A stretch of DNA of 64,000 nucleotides, taken from the NCBI RefSeq assembly GCF_910596095.1, contig NC_056535.1, forward strand, positions 9,217,501 to 9,281,500. Reading direction: 5' to 3'. The notes beneath the pieces are model-generated. The model saw only the letters and a program-made list of their open reading frames with translations, was not told the DNA's origin and did not search any database. The position numbers and the translations under genes were made by a program. Below, one piece after another: positions 52,101 through 63,857 of this stretch. The number at the start of each line of letters is the position of its first letter. Within the stretch, counting starts at the first letter, position 1. Source of the stretch: Thunnus maccoyii. Taxonomy: Eukaryota > Chordata > Actinopteri > Scombriformes > Scombridae.

Positions 52101-55100
52101 CACAAGGTTTACTATCATCTGATAAAAAAATGGAAGAGTAAAGCTCAATATGAGCATCATGGCATATAGAATTGATCCCTTCTTAGGTCACAGGGTAGCT
52201 TGAAAAAAAATACCTGGACTACAACAATATACTTAAGTTCAATTCATTAGCAATATCACTCCTACCATTCAATATTCAGATACAGGGACTGTTTCATATG
52301 AGAATAAGGAACAAGCACTTGTATTGTAAATCGTTTTGCTTGACATATTGCCGTTCATCTCACCCCCAGGGCAAACACTTCCACAAGGAAGTTATCCAGC
52401 TTGTCGCCGTTCAGCTGTCCGGCCACCACAATCTCTGAGCCATTAAACAAATGGCTGTAACGGCTTTTGGTCAAGAGGTCTACCGCATTGTCAGGGTAAC
52501 GCAGGTCCACCTCCAGGAGCAGGGGACTGGACACCTCCTCATAGAAACCCTGGAACAAAGACAGACCCCAAATTATGCAACATCTGTTCCCCACATGTCC
52601 TTGGAGGTTGCCTGGGTCCAGACCTCTGAATCCGCCCACTCCACCGAGTTCATTGTAACAAGCTGACAGTTCTCTGTCTGATGTCAGGCAACCTTGGAGG
52701 TGCAAATTCAGTAAATATCCCCAAACTTGCATGGGCATTCCCTGTGTTTTAAATCCTTTTTTTACCCTACCTGGAGTTGAACAGCTGCATCTGAGGCCTC
52801 ATAGATTCTGCGGGCCACTCCCTTGTTTTGTTTGCTCATGACATCCAGGAAGGAGAAATCTACATCATTTCCGAATCCAAGACAGAACAGCGACATGTTC
52901 CCTCCAATAGCAGAGCGCACATTCTTCTGGATTGTTGGGAGGTCAGACACCCCTGTGTGTATACATGCAGGTGCATTATGTGGGAGCATGCAATGAAAGC
53001 CTTGCAGTTCCTTGCAATGATAAACAAAATGGAAACCTTTGAATTTGATTGTGAATCAAATTGTTGCATTTACAAATCTAGAGAGGATCCTGCATATTTT
53101 CTACTGCTTCCAAAAACAGCAACAAAGTGAGTTCCCCAAGTCTTTCTTGACAAAGACGTGTAGACAGACCGAGCACAGAAAAGGACTAATCTCCTTTGGT
53201 TACCGTCAAACAAACCAATTTTTAAAGATTCTTATGCAAGTGACAGATTGTTAACTACATGTATAGTTTGTGTTGAGCTGCTTAGCCAGTCTATGAAGAT
53301 CCCTGATCTTTAATTATATTCTTCCACATTAGAAAGGCTCACCTTTGTTTGGCATCCCATCGGTCAATAGTACAATCATATCCACACTCCTCTCTGGAAG
53401 CTTCTTATCATCTCTGTCTTTCTCCAGCATTCTCACTGCTTTTAGTATGGCACCATTGATATTGGTGGCTGAAAGGCAATGACACAATGAAAAGATTAAC
53501 ATTAAAAAAATGATTGAAAAATTCTTCTTGTAGAGAAAGGTAAGCCTCAATTCCTCACTATGTTCTTTAAATGAATGACATTGGGGGGAAATGCGCTTAT
53601 TCAATTCTTGCCAGGAGATAGATTGATAGTACTCTCATGTCTGTATAAAGACTAGAAACAGAGGGAAACAGCTAACCTGGCTCTGTCCAAAAGTAACAAA
53701 CAAACAGGTAACAAAAATCTGCCTCCACATACCTCTATAGCACACTAATTAACATGTCACATCTCATTTGTTTAATCTGTACAAAAATCTTGGGGTAAAA
53801 TGACAAGCTGTGGTTTTACAGGGGATTATATGTCGGACTATTTCTTGGCCAGGCACAATGACTTCCCGTAGTTTCTGCTGGTTGCCCTGGAAATCTAACA
53901 ATGACTACAAGACTCTACGATGGCACTAGGCTAGCTGTTTCCAACCTTTGCGCTAAGCTTAGATAACCAGTATTAGCTGTAGCTTCATTTTTAGTATACA
54001 GACATCAAAGTAATATCAATGTTCTGACTCTTGGCAAGAAAGTGCACTTCTCAAAATGTTAAATTATTCCTCAAATGTATCATTTTGTCATGATCTCAGG
54101 TTTAAAACAGTATATCATTACATGAGTTTGTCTCTCTTAAAGAAAAAAAAGTGATGTCATCAGTAAAGAAAAAATTTCAGACACTGCTTCTGTCAGTCAT
54201 CCTCAGTCTTAAAGGAACTGTGGATGCATAGACAAGAGAAAAGAAAAAAAAATACTCTCATGACTCATTAATTTAGTAAAACTTCTTTGTTGATATCTGT
54301 CTTTTATTTCCATTTATAACTATTGAAAAGACAGAGTAAAGAAGTTTATCATGCTTAAATAACATTATTTTCATACATCTGCAAAAATTAATTTGCACAA
54401 TTTTTAGATCCTATTACTGCTCAGCTCTCAGTATCACCCTCACAGGATGTATGTACAGTACATTTAAAGACATTTGATACACAAATTAAAGTAATCTAAC
54501 TCTTGCTGCTAACTTGTTTAACAAATTGTAAAGTCTATATATTGAAAAGAGATTTCTTGTAATTTGAATAAGGAAGGAACAAAAACATTTGGCATTAAAA
54601 TTGGTGCCACTTGTTTTCCTCTAACCTCCTTTGTCCCTTAGTTTCTTGACATAGGCAATGGCTTCAACCACATTTTCCTTAATTGCTTTGGTAAGAGAGT
54701 TCCTCCAGGTGACAATCTTATCATCAAACAGGATGAGAGCAAAGTGGTCCTGCTCGTGGAGGTCTTTCAGAATGGCAGTCAATGCTTGCCGAGTCTGCAA
54801 AGGTTCACAAGTTCACATATGAAGATGTACAAACAGTGATGGACACAGTATGTAACTTACCTACACATAACATATTTTACCTGTGCAATCTTTCTTCCAC
54901 TCATTGAGCCGCTCCTGTCGATCACAAACACAACGTTCTTTGGGACTCTGGGTAGGTCAGGTGGAGCAAAGAAGTGCACAAAGTATCCGTTCACAATCTG
55001 AAGGAAAATAAAGCATTGGATTTGGACAAATATGGAAATATGGCACAAGGGCACAGCTATAAACACCTTCATACAGTTAGGGAAGTAAAACTAATATCAA

Positions 55101-58100
55101 AAAGGTAGTGTCTCTGCAGGTGAATTTCATAATTTTGTGTTTCAGGTGATATAAATGATTCTTATGTGCTGCTGCAAAATTTTTGTTGGCAGCTGACCTG
55201 AACTTCCCCCAGGCTTTCTTCTCGCTTCACATCATACTTGATGATGAAATCTCCATCAATCATGGTACCTTCACATCCTGCACATTTCCTCTGCTGCTCC
55301 AGTGTTGGTGAGAAAGAGATGTGTGCCTGAAACATAGAGAGATTCAGTTTGATAAACATGATTAATAACTTATTTTATGTTTAAAATAAAACATTATAAA
55401 TTTCAAACTAAAGGATAAAAAAATCTTTTGAACCATTTACTTTTGTGTCTGTGACAATTTTCTCCACCAGTGGGAGCAGCTCATTGGTGAGAAAAGTTGC
55501 AGAGGCCTCAACAAAAGCAATGCCCTGCGGCTCATAGATGTCTGCCACAATCTGTTTCCAGAGACACAAACATGCACAAAAATACAATCACTGAAATCAC
55601 TGTTACATAAGGTCTAAAAAAATTCCTCCGTCTTTTGTATTACAAACACTGGAAACTCAAACCATTTTAAGGTCCTCCTCACCAGTACAGTATGTCATTA
55701 TCAAGAAAAAAACAAAAAAGGGTGTGTGTGTGTTCAACCTGAAACTCCTGGACCGGTTGTTTGGGTTTAACTCGGGTCAGAATCTCATAATGGCCCAGTT
55801 TCCTCTGAAGGAGCTCCTCATACGTCAGAATGAAAGTCACGTTACTTTCAGCTGCAATGTTGACAGACACTGAAAACTTCTCCATCTTTCTTCCAGAAGC
55901 CCTGTAACGATTGATATGTATTATTTTAATGAGATGTTCACACCATCAACATGTGCTCAAATCGTGCTGTGATATTTTTCAGTCCAACATACTTGACCAG
56001 TCCAGCAGTCTGTCCTGAGGAAACAGCCTTCTCATACTGTTTCTTGGCTTTCTCTTTCTCCTTCACCTCTCCAACATACTCCTGACCATCAATTTCCCTG
56101 TAAGGCATGAGGGGAGTTGACAAAGAATGTGAAACATATAACCTATTTTCATTGTCAAATAAATCAAGTTTTAACTGACATGCTGAAGTTGGTGATGAAA
56201 GCGGTTTTGGGAAGCTCCACTTCGAAGAAGATTTCCTGTGAGGAGTTTGCTTTGTTCAGAGCCTTCGAGGTCATGACAGTGTGAGCAAAACGAGACGTCA
56301 CAGCACAGACGACCCTGACACTGTACACCTCCACCAACTGTGTGAGAAACACAGACATGCTGATTAAAAGGTGCAATTTTAAAATCAACAAATCATAGCT
56401 AATCCAATTCTGATGCATTATTGCAGTAAACAAGCAAGACCAGTGGCCAAGAGGACTGTTGCCTGTCCGCTGTATTCTGGATCAGATGTCATGAGAAATG
56501 TCCCTCAGTGATTCATGTCACAAACAATAAAGAGGTTTCTGTTCTGTAAACACAATGTAAGATGAAGCTTTTAGAATTTCTCATACTGGCAAATGCAGAG
56601 AGAAATAAAACCCAGATGGACAAATCACTTCCAGCATGATTATTGTCTCCAGTAAAGCAAAGAGAAAATAAATACATGCCATAGAAGGGAAGAGCAGAAC
56701 AAGTGGCATCTGGAAGCAATGAGGTTTATGAGAAATGTGAACTTCATTTTGCAAATAGTAACAATACCACTACTGTGAGATAGAAGCTACGAGTCAACAT
56801 CACCGTGGTTTCATGTGTATTCAGTCATTACACCCAGGCTTCACAATTAATTTGACCATTATGCATTGACATGTATAACAACAAGACATTTATCCTTGTT
56901 GTTAGGAAAGGTGTAACAGGGTAGACCTGTATCATCACCATCACTAATTAAAACTGATTGTGGGTGCTTTTTTGTGTGTGTGGGTGTGTGGTGGAGGGAA
57001 TTCACATTTGTTGTGAGCCAATAGCTATTCAGTGGGTTGATTGAGGGCAGATGTGTCTGGTTGTGCCTCCACTGTTGTCTGTTTATGCAGGTATTGTATG
57101 CATGTAAAAATTTAAGTGATTATCAAAATGGTGGGCATTCATTCTTGGTATTTCTCTCGGTGCAGGCAAGGGTCTGCAGGCTGAAGTTTGTTGCTAGCGC
57201 AGTCAATGTTGGTGGCTCAGAGAGTACTGCTACATGGCGATGAAAAAGTGTCAATCGACTGGAGCAAGCAACTTGTGGCGCAGCGGATATTCAGCCTCAG
57301 ACAAGAAGAGACAGTGAGCCTTGGACTGTTTTCCCCACCCTTTCTGCTCATTAAGATATTGACTGCTACCCCTGTTTTAAATAGTTTATAATAGTATTGC
57401 CACAAGCCCCAGATATTCCCCTATGGGTTTAATACATTTTATACGAAATAAACTAAGTTTTTATGTTATCTTTTGCTGTCTATAGGCTGGTCGGTTAATT
57501 GTGAGCAAAGTATGGCAGTGGTGTTACAAAGGTCTAAAGGTCCAAGCTTTATTTTGATTTTAGAATTGTACAATAATATGAAAATGAGTTCCTTACGTCT
57601 GCAGACTTTGTGCTTCTTTTCTGTAGATGGAAAAAAAAAGACAAAAATAGGATCCTTTACAAACCAACATCTTTTTTTTTTTTAACAGGTGGTTAATAAG
57701 TAGTTCAAGCTTCATACCTTTATTGACCTGGTGTCCACATCCTCTTTTGTTTCCTGGAAAAAAACAAAAGTATGATTGTATGGTAACTGAATTTGGGATG
57801 TTTTCTGAAAGATTACCGTTAGTTACATCCGGGCATAAAAATTGATTCTCTCAACACTGCATCAGTAGTCACTATCAGATGTATCCATGCATTTGATACT
57901 CTTCATCACTAAAGTTTATGTTTACCAAAATGTCTTTAAGATCCAGTTTTTCCAGATCATTAAGCATTGCAGTAACATGTTTGGAAAGCAAGGTGCGGAC
58001 CTAGAATCAGACTAAAGATATAAGGCAGGTGTGGGAAAAGACTCTAGGAAGGCCACAAGATGAACAGACAAGGAGAAATAAACAGGAAGCTGGTAAGCCA

Positions 58101-61100
58101 AACAGAGGATCTGGCAAGGGGGAGGAGTGACTCAAGCTCTATACTGTACGAGACACTGAAATGACAGGACATGGTTGGTTAAATGAATTGATGTGAAGGT
58201 GGATTGGAGACAGCAAGAGAAGAGGATGGACATAATATGGAGGAGAATATGTCACCTCCATGACACATCTCCTTGATAAAAATGCAAGTTTTCTGGTCTT
58301 TTGCTGACCAATTAGAATATGACATGATATGATGCAGAATATACATGAATAAAGTATATAATACAATTCAGAATACACAGAATGATGATATGAGTTGGTG
58401 ACATGTCTCTTCTTGCATATTTTGTTTTCTATCTAAATCATAGCTCTGACATGTCCAAAAATTGATATTGTACGGTCTGACACAGTTTGCAACCAAAATT
58501 TTATTAGACTCATCTCACACAGTGTGACCTGCAATGAACCTGCAAGATAGCTGTTATCACACAGTATGAGGAAAGGGCCAAGACTGCAAAAACAAGGACT
58601 TGAGACTTGACTTGGACTTGACTGCTGTGAGACTTTACTTAACTTGAGACTCATAGCTCACACCTTAAATTATCATTGAATATCATATTATCATTATATT
58701 ATATTAATTTAGGTGGGCCTGTGAGATATAAAGTGCAAGAGTCATCTGTAGATCAACCATAACAGTTTTTCTACTCTCATTAGTATTAGCCTACTATTGA
58801 TTGTATTGATAGCAGGATACTGGTTTTGTTAACTGTTGCTTAGCAACATATGATAGATTCAAGAAATAAGGTGGCGGAGGCGAGCTGCAACATTATTTCT
58901 TCATTTAATGCTGCAGTGATTTCCCCAATAACATTATAGCACAACTGTTGCATAAAAGCAATGTCAAACCTGGAGTTGTAGTACCTGTAATACTCACTGA
59001 ACATCTGCAGCACTGAATATGTAATCAGATTTTCTAACAGCAAGGGTAACCACACAGCCTATAAATTATTTGCACAATGCCACTACATGGCAAAAACAAA
59101 CTGAGAGTGCTACTTACATAAATTAAGTAAGCATCATGAATCCAACAATAAAGTATACAAAGTGTGAGATTAACAAAGTTTAGCTTCATTCATAAACTAT
59201 CATTACATTCATAATCCCTCCCTCAGCCAAGAACACAATAGGCTGCACCAGCAGGTCCCAATTCAAAAATTACTTCTACCATCAAATAGCACAACTTATA
59301 CAAAAAGCATGTTAGTATAACTTACATATGTCAGCACATCTTCAAGGTTTAAAACAATAAGAAACATCCACTGAGCTGCGATGTGTCATTTCTAATGCTT
59401 CCAGACTTTAGCAGAATTGAATGAAAATCAGAGGAGTCACAGAAATGTAGCTGCAGGATTTTAGTGAAATAAATTCTAACAATATTCGCACATTACAGTA
59501 CGCACAGGACCAACTGTTTACTGTAGGTTTCGACATTGCTTTAAATTCAAATAAATGTATATTTATCACAAAAGTAATAGAAATGTCCCCAGATAGTGTG
59601 GGTACTATATTTAACTGAGCTTAGAATGTAGAAGCTCAAATGTAGAAGGCTACAGACCAAAAAATACTCTGATACAGGTTTGAACTCTACATTAACAAAT
59701 ATAAAACCTATAAAACCTATATCAATGCATGTATCAGATACATGACTTACACACCCTCATGTATATGCTTGACATGCAAAAAATATCCCTCAAGGTTTAA
59801 AATACTATAGTTAGTTACTAAAATGTATACAACACAGCTTGAAAACAAGTGAATGAAGACATTTTCAGGACCAACCAGCAAACCTTCTGCACAGGCCCCA
59901 AACAATCACACATCACTGAAAAACAGCAGCAACAGGTGATTTAACAACCAGCAAACTTATTCAAAGCCTCGTCAGGCTCCACAGACAGCAGCACACAACA
60001 GCTTCAGCGTCCAGACAAACAAGAACTACAAACCATCAACAACATAGCAAAGGGTTAAATAACGTTACACACAGAGAGCCACTGCGGAACATTTAACCAG
60101 CAGCACAGAAACCGAGGCGAGAAAGGAGACAATGATAAAGACAGACACAAAGAGAGAGAGAGAGAGAGTGTATCTGACTCACGTTTTTTAAGTAAATGCT
60201 CTGTCTTACCTGCTGTCGCTCCTGCTCCTGTGTTGTTGTTGTTGTTGTTTTTTTGAAAAAAGTGACTCAACGGGCAAGGTGTTCAAAAGAACCAATGAGC
60301 GGGCACAGCCCGGTCTACCCGTGTTTGTGTTTTTTATGATTATGCATGTGCCAGCTTGAGATTTAGGTGGACAAAAAAAAAAAAGGAAAAAATGTGGCAC
60401 AGGCACACCCGTGGCTACGCGTTGGTCTCTGTATGTTAAAATAATTTATAACACATCTATGAAAAGAAAATGTTAGGCCATGTTATTTGAATGGTCAGCA
60501 ACAAAATGCAAGTCTTTCAGATATCTGATACTCAGCACCTTGACTTACACACAGACTTGACATGACCGAGACTTGACTTCGTTTGACTAACTTGAAACTC
60601 TGCTGAAAATTTTATATGATGCTCCACTGTGCTTAATGAATTATTACCACAAACAGAAACACAAGCCATATTATTATCTTGCTGTTTTTAAGGATTTTTC
60701 CTAACTGTCAGCGCTTCACGATCATCTGTAATCTTTTTCTTTGACTCTCTGAAGCAAAGTTTGTGTTTTTCTGCTCAGCCAACAGTTCAGCTAAACAGTT
60801 CTTTTATTCCTTCTTCAGAGAAAAAACATCGTTGCCGCTGCCAAAAATGCAAAGCACACCACTTCCGGCATGCCTGAAGAGTTTTCATGGGAAAGATCTA
60901 CTTTGACCTGATACTGATTATCTACAACTGTAAATATTGGCTTTCATAAAAAGTATACCATTAATGGCTGTCCATACAAAGTAATAAACCAGACATTTGT
61001 TTGCATGCAAATGCTGCACATGTGGCTCATTTTAAATACCTGCATCCGAACATCTCTGCGGGAAATGACCAGAGTTCCCTGAGCCTGAGCTGGAAGCCAG

Positions 61101-61147
61101 ATGCAGACCCAACCCCACAGCAGCAGGACTCTCCACCCTGCAGCCAT
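47334..61147 (-). CDS. itih3: Inter-alpha-trypsin inhibitor heavy chain (H3-like), complete 21-exon gene
   Basis: Secreted heavy chain of the inter-alpha-trypsin inhibitor family, which in vertebrates binds bikunin and hyaluronan in plasma and extracellular matrix. Coding exons (high to low): 61147-61040, 57753-57718, 56337-56180, 56097-55993, 55901-55739, 55551-55441, 55326-55198, 54997-54881, 54794-54626, 53468-53343, 52952-52771, 52549-52364, 51278-51139 (or to 51097), 50939-50779, 50524-50495, 50387-50346, 49367-49254, 49159-48958, 48752-48577, 48459-48348, 47472-47334. Every junction is GT-AG and all phases join, giving 901 aa (915 with the longer exon 13), the usual family length. Order: signal peptide 1-23; VIT domain about 49-190 ([18 protein letters not shown]); VWA about 285-470 with MIDAS DRSGS (297-301), T367 and D402; ITIH C-terminal domain after DGDPHF. 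Assignment to H3 rather than H1/H2/H4 is by remembered resemblance ([22 protein letters not shown]) and is less sure than the family call. No internal stop or frameshift seen. Confidence 0.93.
48266..48320. repeat. (GT)n microsatellite in the last intron of ITIH gene 1
   Basis: Two GT tracts separated by a TTT interruption, 27 nt below the end of exon 20 on the minus strand. Read as (CA)n in the transcript, next to a 5' splice site. Confidence 0.95.
49254..49367 (-). CDS. itih3: ITIH gene 1, exon 17: DPHF processing site
   Basis: The exon opens the C-terminal ITIH domain with [16 protein letters not shown], followed by [10 protein letters not shown]. In characterised family members the propeptide is cut between Asp and Pro of this motif, and the new C-terminal Asp is esterified to chondroitin sulfate. 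D658 (D672 in the longer splice form) and P659 are present, so this chain is predicted to be competent for covalent linkage, unlike H4-type chains. Two very short exons precede it (50495-50524, 30 nt; 50346-50387, 42 nt) and encode a low-complexity linker. Confidence 0.9.
49790..49945 (-). repeat. Dispersed repeat copy inside ITIH gene 1 intron 16
   Basis: Shares a long imperfect match, in opposite orientation, with the MITE at 20,057-20,284: CACCATGTTTCAAATGATCA, AACCCAAACC, CCCTAACCCTAACCAAGTG, GTGCCTAAACC, ACCTTAAC, GTTGTCACA and CATAAAA occur in the same order. The terminal inverted repeats seen in the 20-kb copy are not evident here. The CCCTAACCCTAACC run inside it is part of the repeat, not a telomeric tract. 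Confidence 0.75.
51097..51278 (-). CDS. itih3: ITIH gene 1, exon 13 with two in-frame splice donors
   Basis: Encodes [20 protein letters not shown] followed by IQQLLEN, a hallmark ITIH segment. Two donors are possible. AACAG/gtctgt (exon end 51139) gives the same residue spacing up to the conserved [10 protein letters not shown] as remembered for mammalian ITIH proteins. TTGAT/gtaagt (exon end 51097) has a better intronic consensus and adds 42 nt, 14 codons, without changing frame. I take 51139 as the main form on protein length, but the choice is open. Confidence 0.75.
51279..52363 (-). other. ITIH gene 1 intron 12
   Basis: A 1.08-kb AT-rich intron. It contains short local repetition of ATATTGATATTA near 51,645-51,680 and no recognisable exon. 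Confidence 0.7.
52771..55551 (-). CDS. itih3: ITIH gene 1, exons 6-11: end of VIT region and VWA domain
   Basis: Exons 6-7 (55441-55551, 55198-55326) link the VIT and VWA domains and include [14 protein letters not shown]. Exon 8 (54881-54997) opens the VWA domain with [10 protein letters not shown] and [15 protein letters not shown], where D297, S299 and S301 form the first MIDAS loop. Exon 9 (54626-54794) is followed by a 1.16-kb intron. Exon 10 (53343-53468) supplies T367 (ATNINGA) and D402 (IVLLTDG), so all metal-coordinating positions are present. Exon 11 (52771-52952) ends the domain with [16 protein letters not shown] and [15 protein letters not shown]. Exon phases are consistent throughout. 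Confidence 0.93.
53469..54625 (-). other. ITIH gene 1 intron 9
   Basis: A 1.16-kb AT-rich intron inside the VWA domain. Nothing recognised in it. Confidence 0.75.
55739..57753 (-). CDS. itih3: ITIH gene 1, exons 2-5: linker and VIT domain
   Basis: Exon 2 (57718-57753) is only 36 nt and encodes [12 protein letters not shown] between two large introns. It is accepted because it has clean splice sites, is phase 0 at both ends, and gives the acidic linker expected before the VIT domain. Exons 3-5 (56180-56337, 55993-56097, 55739-55901) encode the vault-inter-alpha-trypsin (VIT) domain, including [40 protein letters not shown] and [20 protein letters not shown]. An N-linked glycosylation sequon (NVT) lies in exon 5. 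Phases are 0, 0, 2, 2, 0. Confidence 0.9.
56338..57717 (-). other. ITIH gene 1 intron 2
   Basis: A 1.4-kb intron between the 36-nt exon 2 and the VIT domain. No conserved coding segment recognised; an open frame at 57,037-57,243 has no family resemblance. Confidence 0.7.
57754..61039 (-). other. ITIH gene 1 intron 1
   Basis: A 3.3-kb AT-rich intron. It contains a short GA repeat (60,149-60,168), a GTT/AAC run near 60,232-60,250, and otherwise no recognisable exon or mobile element. Open frames here are short and low in complexity. Confidence 0.75.
61040..61147 (-). CDS. itih3: ITIH gene 1, exon 1: start codon and signal peptide
   Basis: The 36-codon first coding exon starts at an ATG in a strong Kozak context (ggccATGGc). 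It encodes [19 protein letters not shown] followed by AQAQG, a typical secretory signal with a hydrophobic core and small residues before the likely cleavage near residue 23. It ends in phase 0 at CAG followed by gtattt. The frame is open further upstream, but no earlier ATG gives a better signal peptide, so this start was chosen. A 3.3-kb intron follows. Confidence 0.85.
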
Positions 61148-62159
61148 GGCCGGGAAACAGAAGGCCTTCTTCCTTGGTATGGCTGAAAACAAGTGCGGAC
61201 GGAATTCGAGGCATCTGGATCAAGTCCTCCCGTAAGAGTTTCACTCCGCCCACACTCTGTGCTGCAGAAGGAGGACCTATTGCCTCCACAACTCTCACGC
61301 TTCCGTTTGTGTATTTCTCCATAAATTAGTGTGTGTCTGTGTGTGTGTGTAACCTGCACTCTGGAAATGCAGTAAGAGTGCAGGTTACATATTTAATCAT
61401 CAGGATATTAAATCATGGGGTTTTCACTTTTATGAATGAGTTTATTTGTTCTCCACACGCTGAGACATGAATGAGGTCGATTATATCATCACAAAGTGTA
61501 AACCACCAATTAAACAACATTAATTAATATTAAGTGTTTACATTTCCTGTTATAAAACAAAAAATCTGAGTCAAAGTGCTTCTCAGCACCAGTCACAGTC
61601 ATTTGGTACACAGAGGACTGACTGTTTGACCATAAAGAAACGTTTCACCAATTTGTCACAACCAAGATCATATTTATTTGGTATCATGTGGTTTAGGAGT
61701 CCTACAGTGGAGTTCACATTAACTGTAAGAAACCTTTTCATCACAACTTTTCTGCTTTGAAACAGTTTTATCCCAGTTTTATTTCCTTTCAGGTTCTGAC
61801 ATTAGCAAACAGTGACGCTGGGATTATAAGAGCAAGGCAGGTCGATGTCAACATAAAGCCTTTAAAGGTATAGCAAACTGCACACATTCGAAAACTCGAA
61901 CATATCTTTGAGGAACAACGAGGAATAACAAAATGAAACATTTTATGTCGTAAAAAACAAATTGGGAGACTTTTTTTTTTTTTTTTTTTTTTAAAAAAAG
62001 CCTAAATCCATTCTACATCCATCTTTAAGAACTCCATTTATTTCAGTACTTTTGAGATAATGTTAGTTACCCTTCTTATAATCCCAGATTAAACTGTTAT
62101 ATACCATGAAGTTGTCTGCACAATACTGTGAATTAAGTCTGTTAAGAGTGCAGGCAGAT
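61148..62159 (-). promoter_or_regulatory. Intergenic region and presumed promoter of ITIH gene 1
   Basis: About 1 kb separates the gene 2 polyadenylation signals from the gene 1 ATG. No clear TATA box or CpG island is visible. It holds a short (GT)n tract near 61,330-61,350, a 14-bp inverted repeat at 61,349-61,388, an AT-rich stretch with ATTAATTAATATTAA near 61,520 that resembles a homeodomain/HNF1-type site, and a run of 22 T at 61,971-61,992. The promoter role is inferred from position only. Confidence 0.4.
61349..61388. repeat. Perfect 14-bp inverted repeat upstream of ITIH gene 1
   Basis: Arms GTAACCTGCACTCT (61349-61362) and its exact reverse complement (61375-61388) flank a 12-nt spacer, about 200 bp upstream of the ATG. 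It could be a hairpin, a dimeric protein site or chance. Confidence 0.7.
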
Positions 62160-62183
62160 TTTATTTTATGTACGTGTTTTATT
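62160..62183 (-). promoter_or_regulatory. Polyadenylation signals of ITIH gene 2
   Basis: Two AATAAA hexamers on the minus strand (62178-62183 and 62160-62165), 61 to 84 nt beyond the TAA stop. Either would end the transcript about 1 kb before the gene 1 start codon. Confidence 0.6.
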
Positions 62184-62243
62184 GTATGAATTTGGGTGCT
62201 GATTTACAGGAACAACAGTGATAAGACTGTCTGAAAACTGCTT

Positions 62244-63857
62244 TTAAACTCTTTTGAAAAGGCCTGACACAATGTAGTCTGAAGCATCTCCGTCGATGAG
62301 GCCTTTTCCATTACTGTGAATGAACCAGCAGGGAACATTTTCTCCGTTCTTCACATCTCTCATGAAGTCTCTCTGCCAGCCTCTGTAGACCAAGACAAAA
62401 ACATCATGTAGACCCGATGATATTAGGACTGCACAATGAAAACAACACAAAGAAACAGACATTTATCCATTTGGGACACAATAAATGCAAACTCTGAGGC
62501 ATGTGGCGTACCTGGTCACATTGAGCTGCTGTCCTTTCACATACATGGTGGCGTCTGGTTTCTCTGGGACGTCACCTGTACGCAGGTCTGTGACCTCATA
62601 TTCAATCCCGCTGTAAAACTGACCTAGAGGATGACCCACCATTGGGAGTGAAAATCATTTCTTTTCTTATCTCTTCACTCTAATCTGGTCTGATTTCTCT
62701 GTTTGGCATAAAATACATTACCAGCTGGTTTACAGTATTACTTTGTTTATACAGATACAATTTACAGTATGAACAAAGATGATCAATGGAAATATTTGTT
62801 AGAATCAGATCATTTCGGTTTAGCAACTTTAACTACTGTAAACAACATTTAGCTGCACAACATCATGAAGACAATTGCTCTTATCCTGAGGCTTAATATC
62901 ATATGAAAAAAAAAAACCTGGGGCCCCGAACCACCAAATTTAAAAAATCGTAGTTGTCAAATGAAAATTCTGTATCTTCCAAATGCCAAGTTTTTTCTGA
63001 CTATGAGCAAAATATTGTTTTACTTTAATAAAAGTGCATTTTTTGACATCATCATCGAAGGTTTTACAGGATTTTTATGAGCTCAAATGATAAAAAAAGA
63101 AAGTCTCAAACCAAGGCGAACAAATGTCCAGAGCAATAATTTATGTTTTTGGTTACTTGATGGGAGAACAACAAGCTGTAAACACAAAATTGACATACTA
63201 TTAGTATGTATTAGTGGTATTATTAGTATTAGTATAGTAGTAACCATGCAATCTACATCCCAACAAGTGTGTCATGTTGTACCTAGCAGACCATGAACAG
63301 AGGGAGACAGGAGGTGGCTGTCCACTGTGTAGAAACCCAAGTAGTCCCGGTGGTACGGGTGCTTCTTCCACACTTTGTGTAGCAGGATCACAAACTTGAC
63401 AGAATCTCTTAGGGTTATCGTTAGGCTACGGTCCTTGGTCACGAGAAGATCCACACTGGAGGAGAAAGAAGGGGAGGCAGGAAGGGGAAGATGAATGACG
63501 TGGGAGACAGAGGGGAGAGGAAAGAGGAGAGTGGAAACAGGTGAAGCGGTTGTGATAGATGGAGAAGATAAGTGGGCAACATTATTTTGTTATATTTTTC
63601 ATGTATTGGGATCTTTCCCTGAAGAAGATGATAATCTGGTGGTTCAGTCACTCACTTGGCTCCTTTGAGGGAGGCTGTATCAGACCACAGCAGCTTGACC
63701 CGTTTGCCGTCCTGAAACACCAAGATGTCCTGAGTGCTCACCTCCAGTCTCACCCCCAGCTTCTGGTGGGTGATGCCAAAACGCCAAAAGTAAGTGTTGA
63801 TTTTACCATCAAGGGGGATTTTCTTGTCTCCGATGATCTGGCCATTCACTAAAATAC
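62244..63857 (-). CDS. Second ITIH heavy chain gene, 3' four exons (partial, runs off the window)
   Basis: Four exons encode the C-terminal ITIH domain of a paralogue: 63857-63656 (202 nt, ILVNGQIIGDKKIPLDGK), 63455-63283 (173 nt, DLLVTKDRSLTITLRDSVKF, VWKKHPYHRDYLGFYTVDS), 62623-62512 (112 nt, GQFYSGIEYEVTDLRTGD) and 62382-62244 (139 nt, [33 protein letters not shown]). All sites are GT-AG and phases match gene 1 exon by exon. The preceding exon, which should carry DPHF, is outside or at the very edge: a possible donor (aagat/gtaaat) lies at about 63,976, but I cannot confirm it. The gene lies upstream of gene 1 in the same orientation, with 1.1 kb between its stop and the gene 1 start codon. 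Oddity: TYFWRFG replaces TYFGRFG. Confidence 0.92.

Noticed and set aside
60944..61192. Longer N-terminal extension before the ITIH start
   Set aside because: The upstream open frame starts at TTG rather than ATG; the ATG at 61147 has a good Kozak context and a proper signal peptide.
61971..61992. T22 run as a possible retroposon tail
   Set aside because: No SINE-like body or target duplication was recognised next to it.
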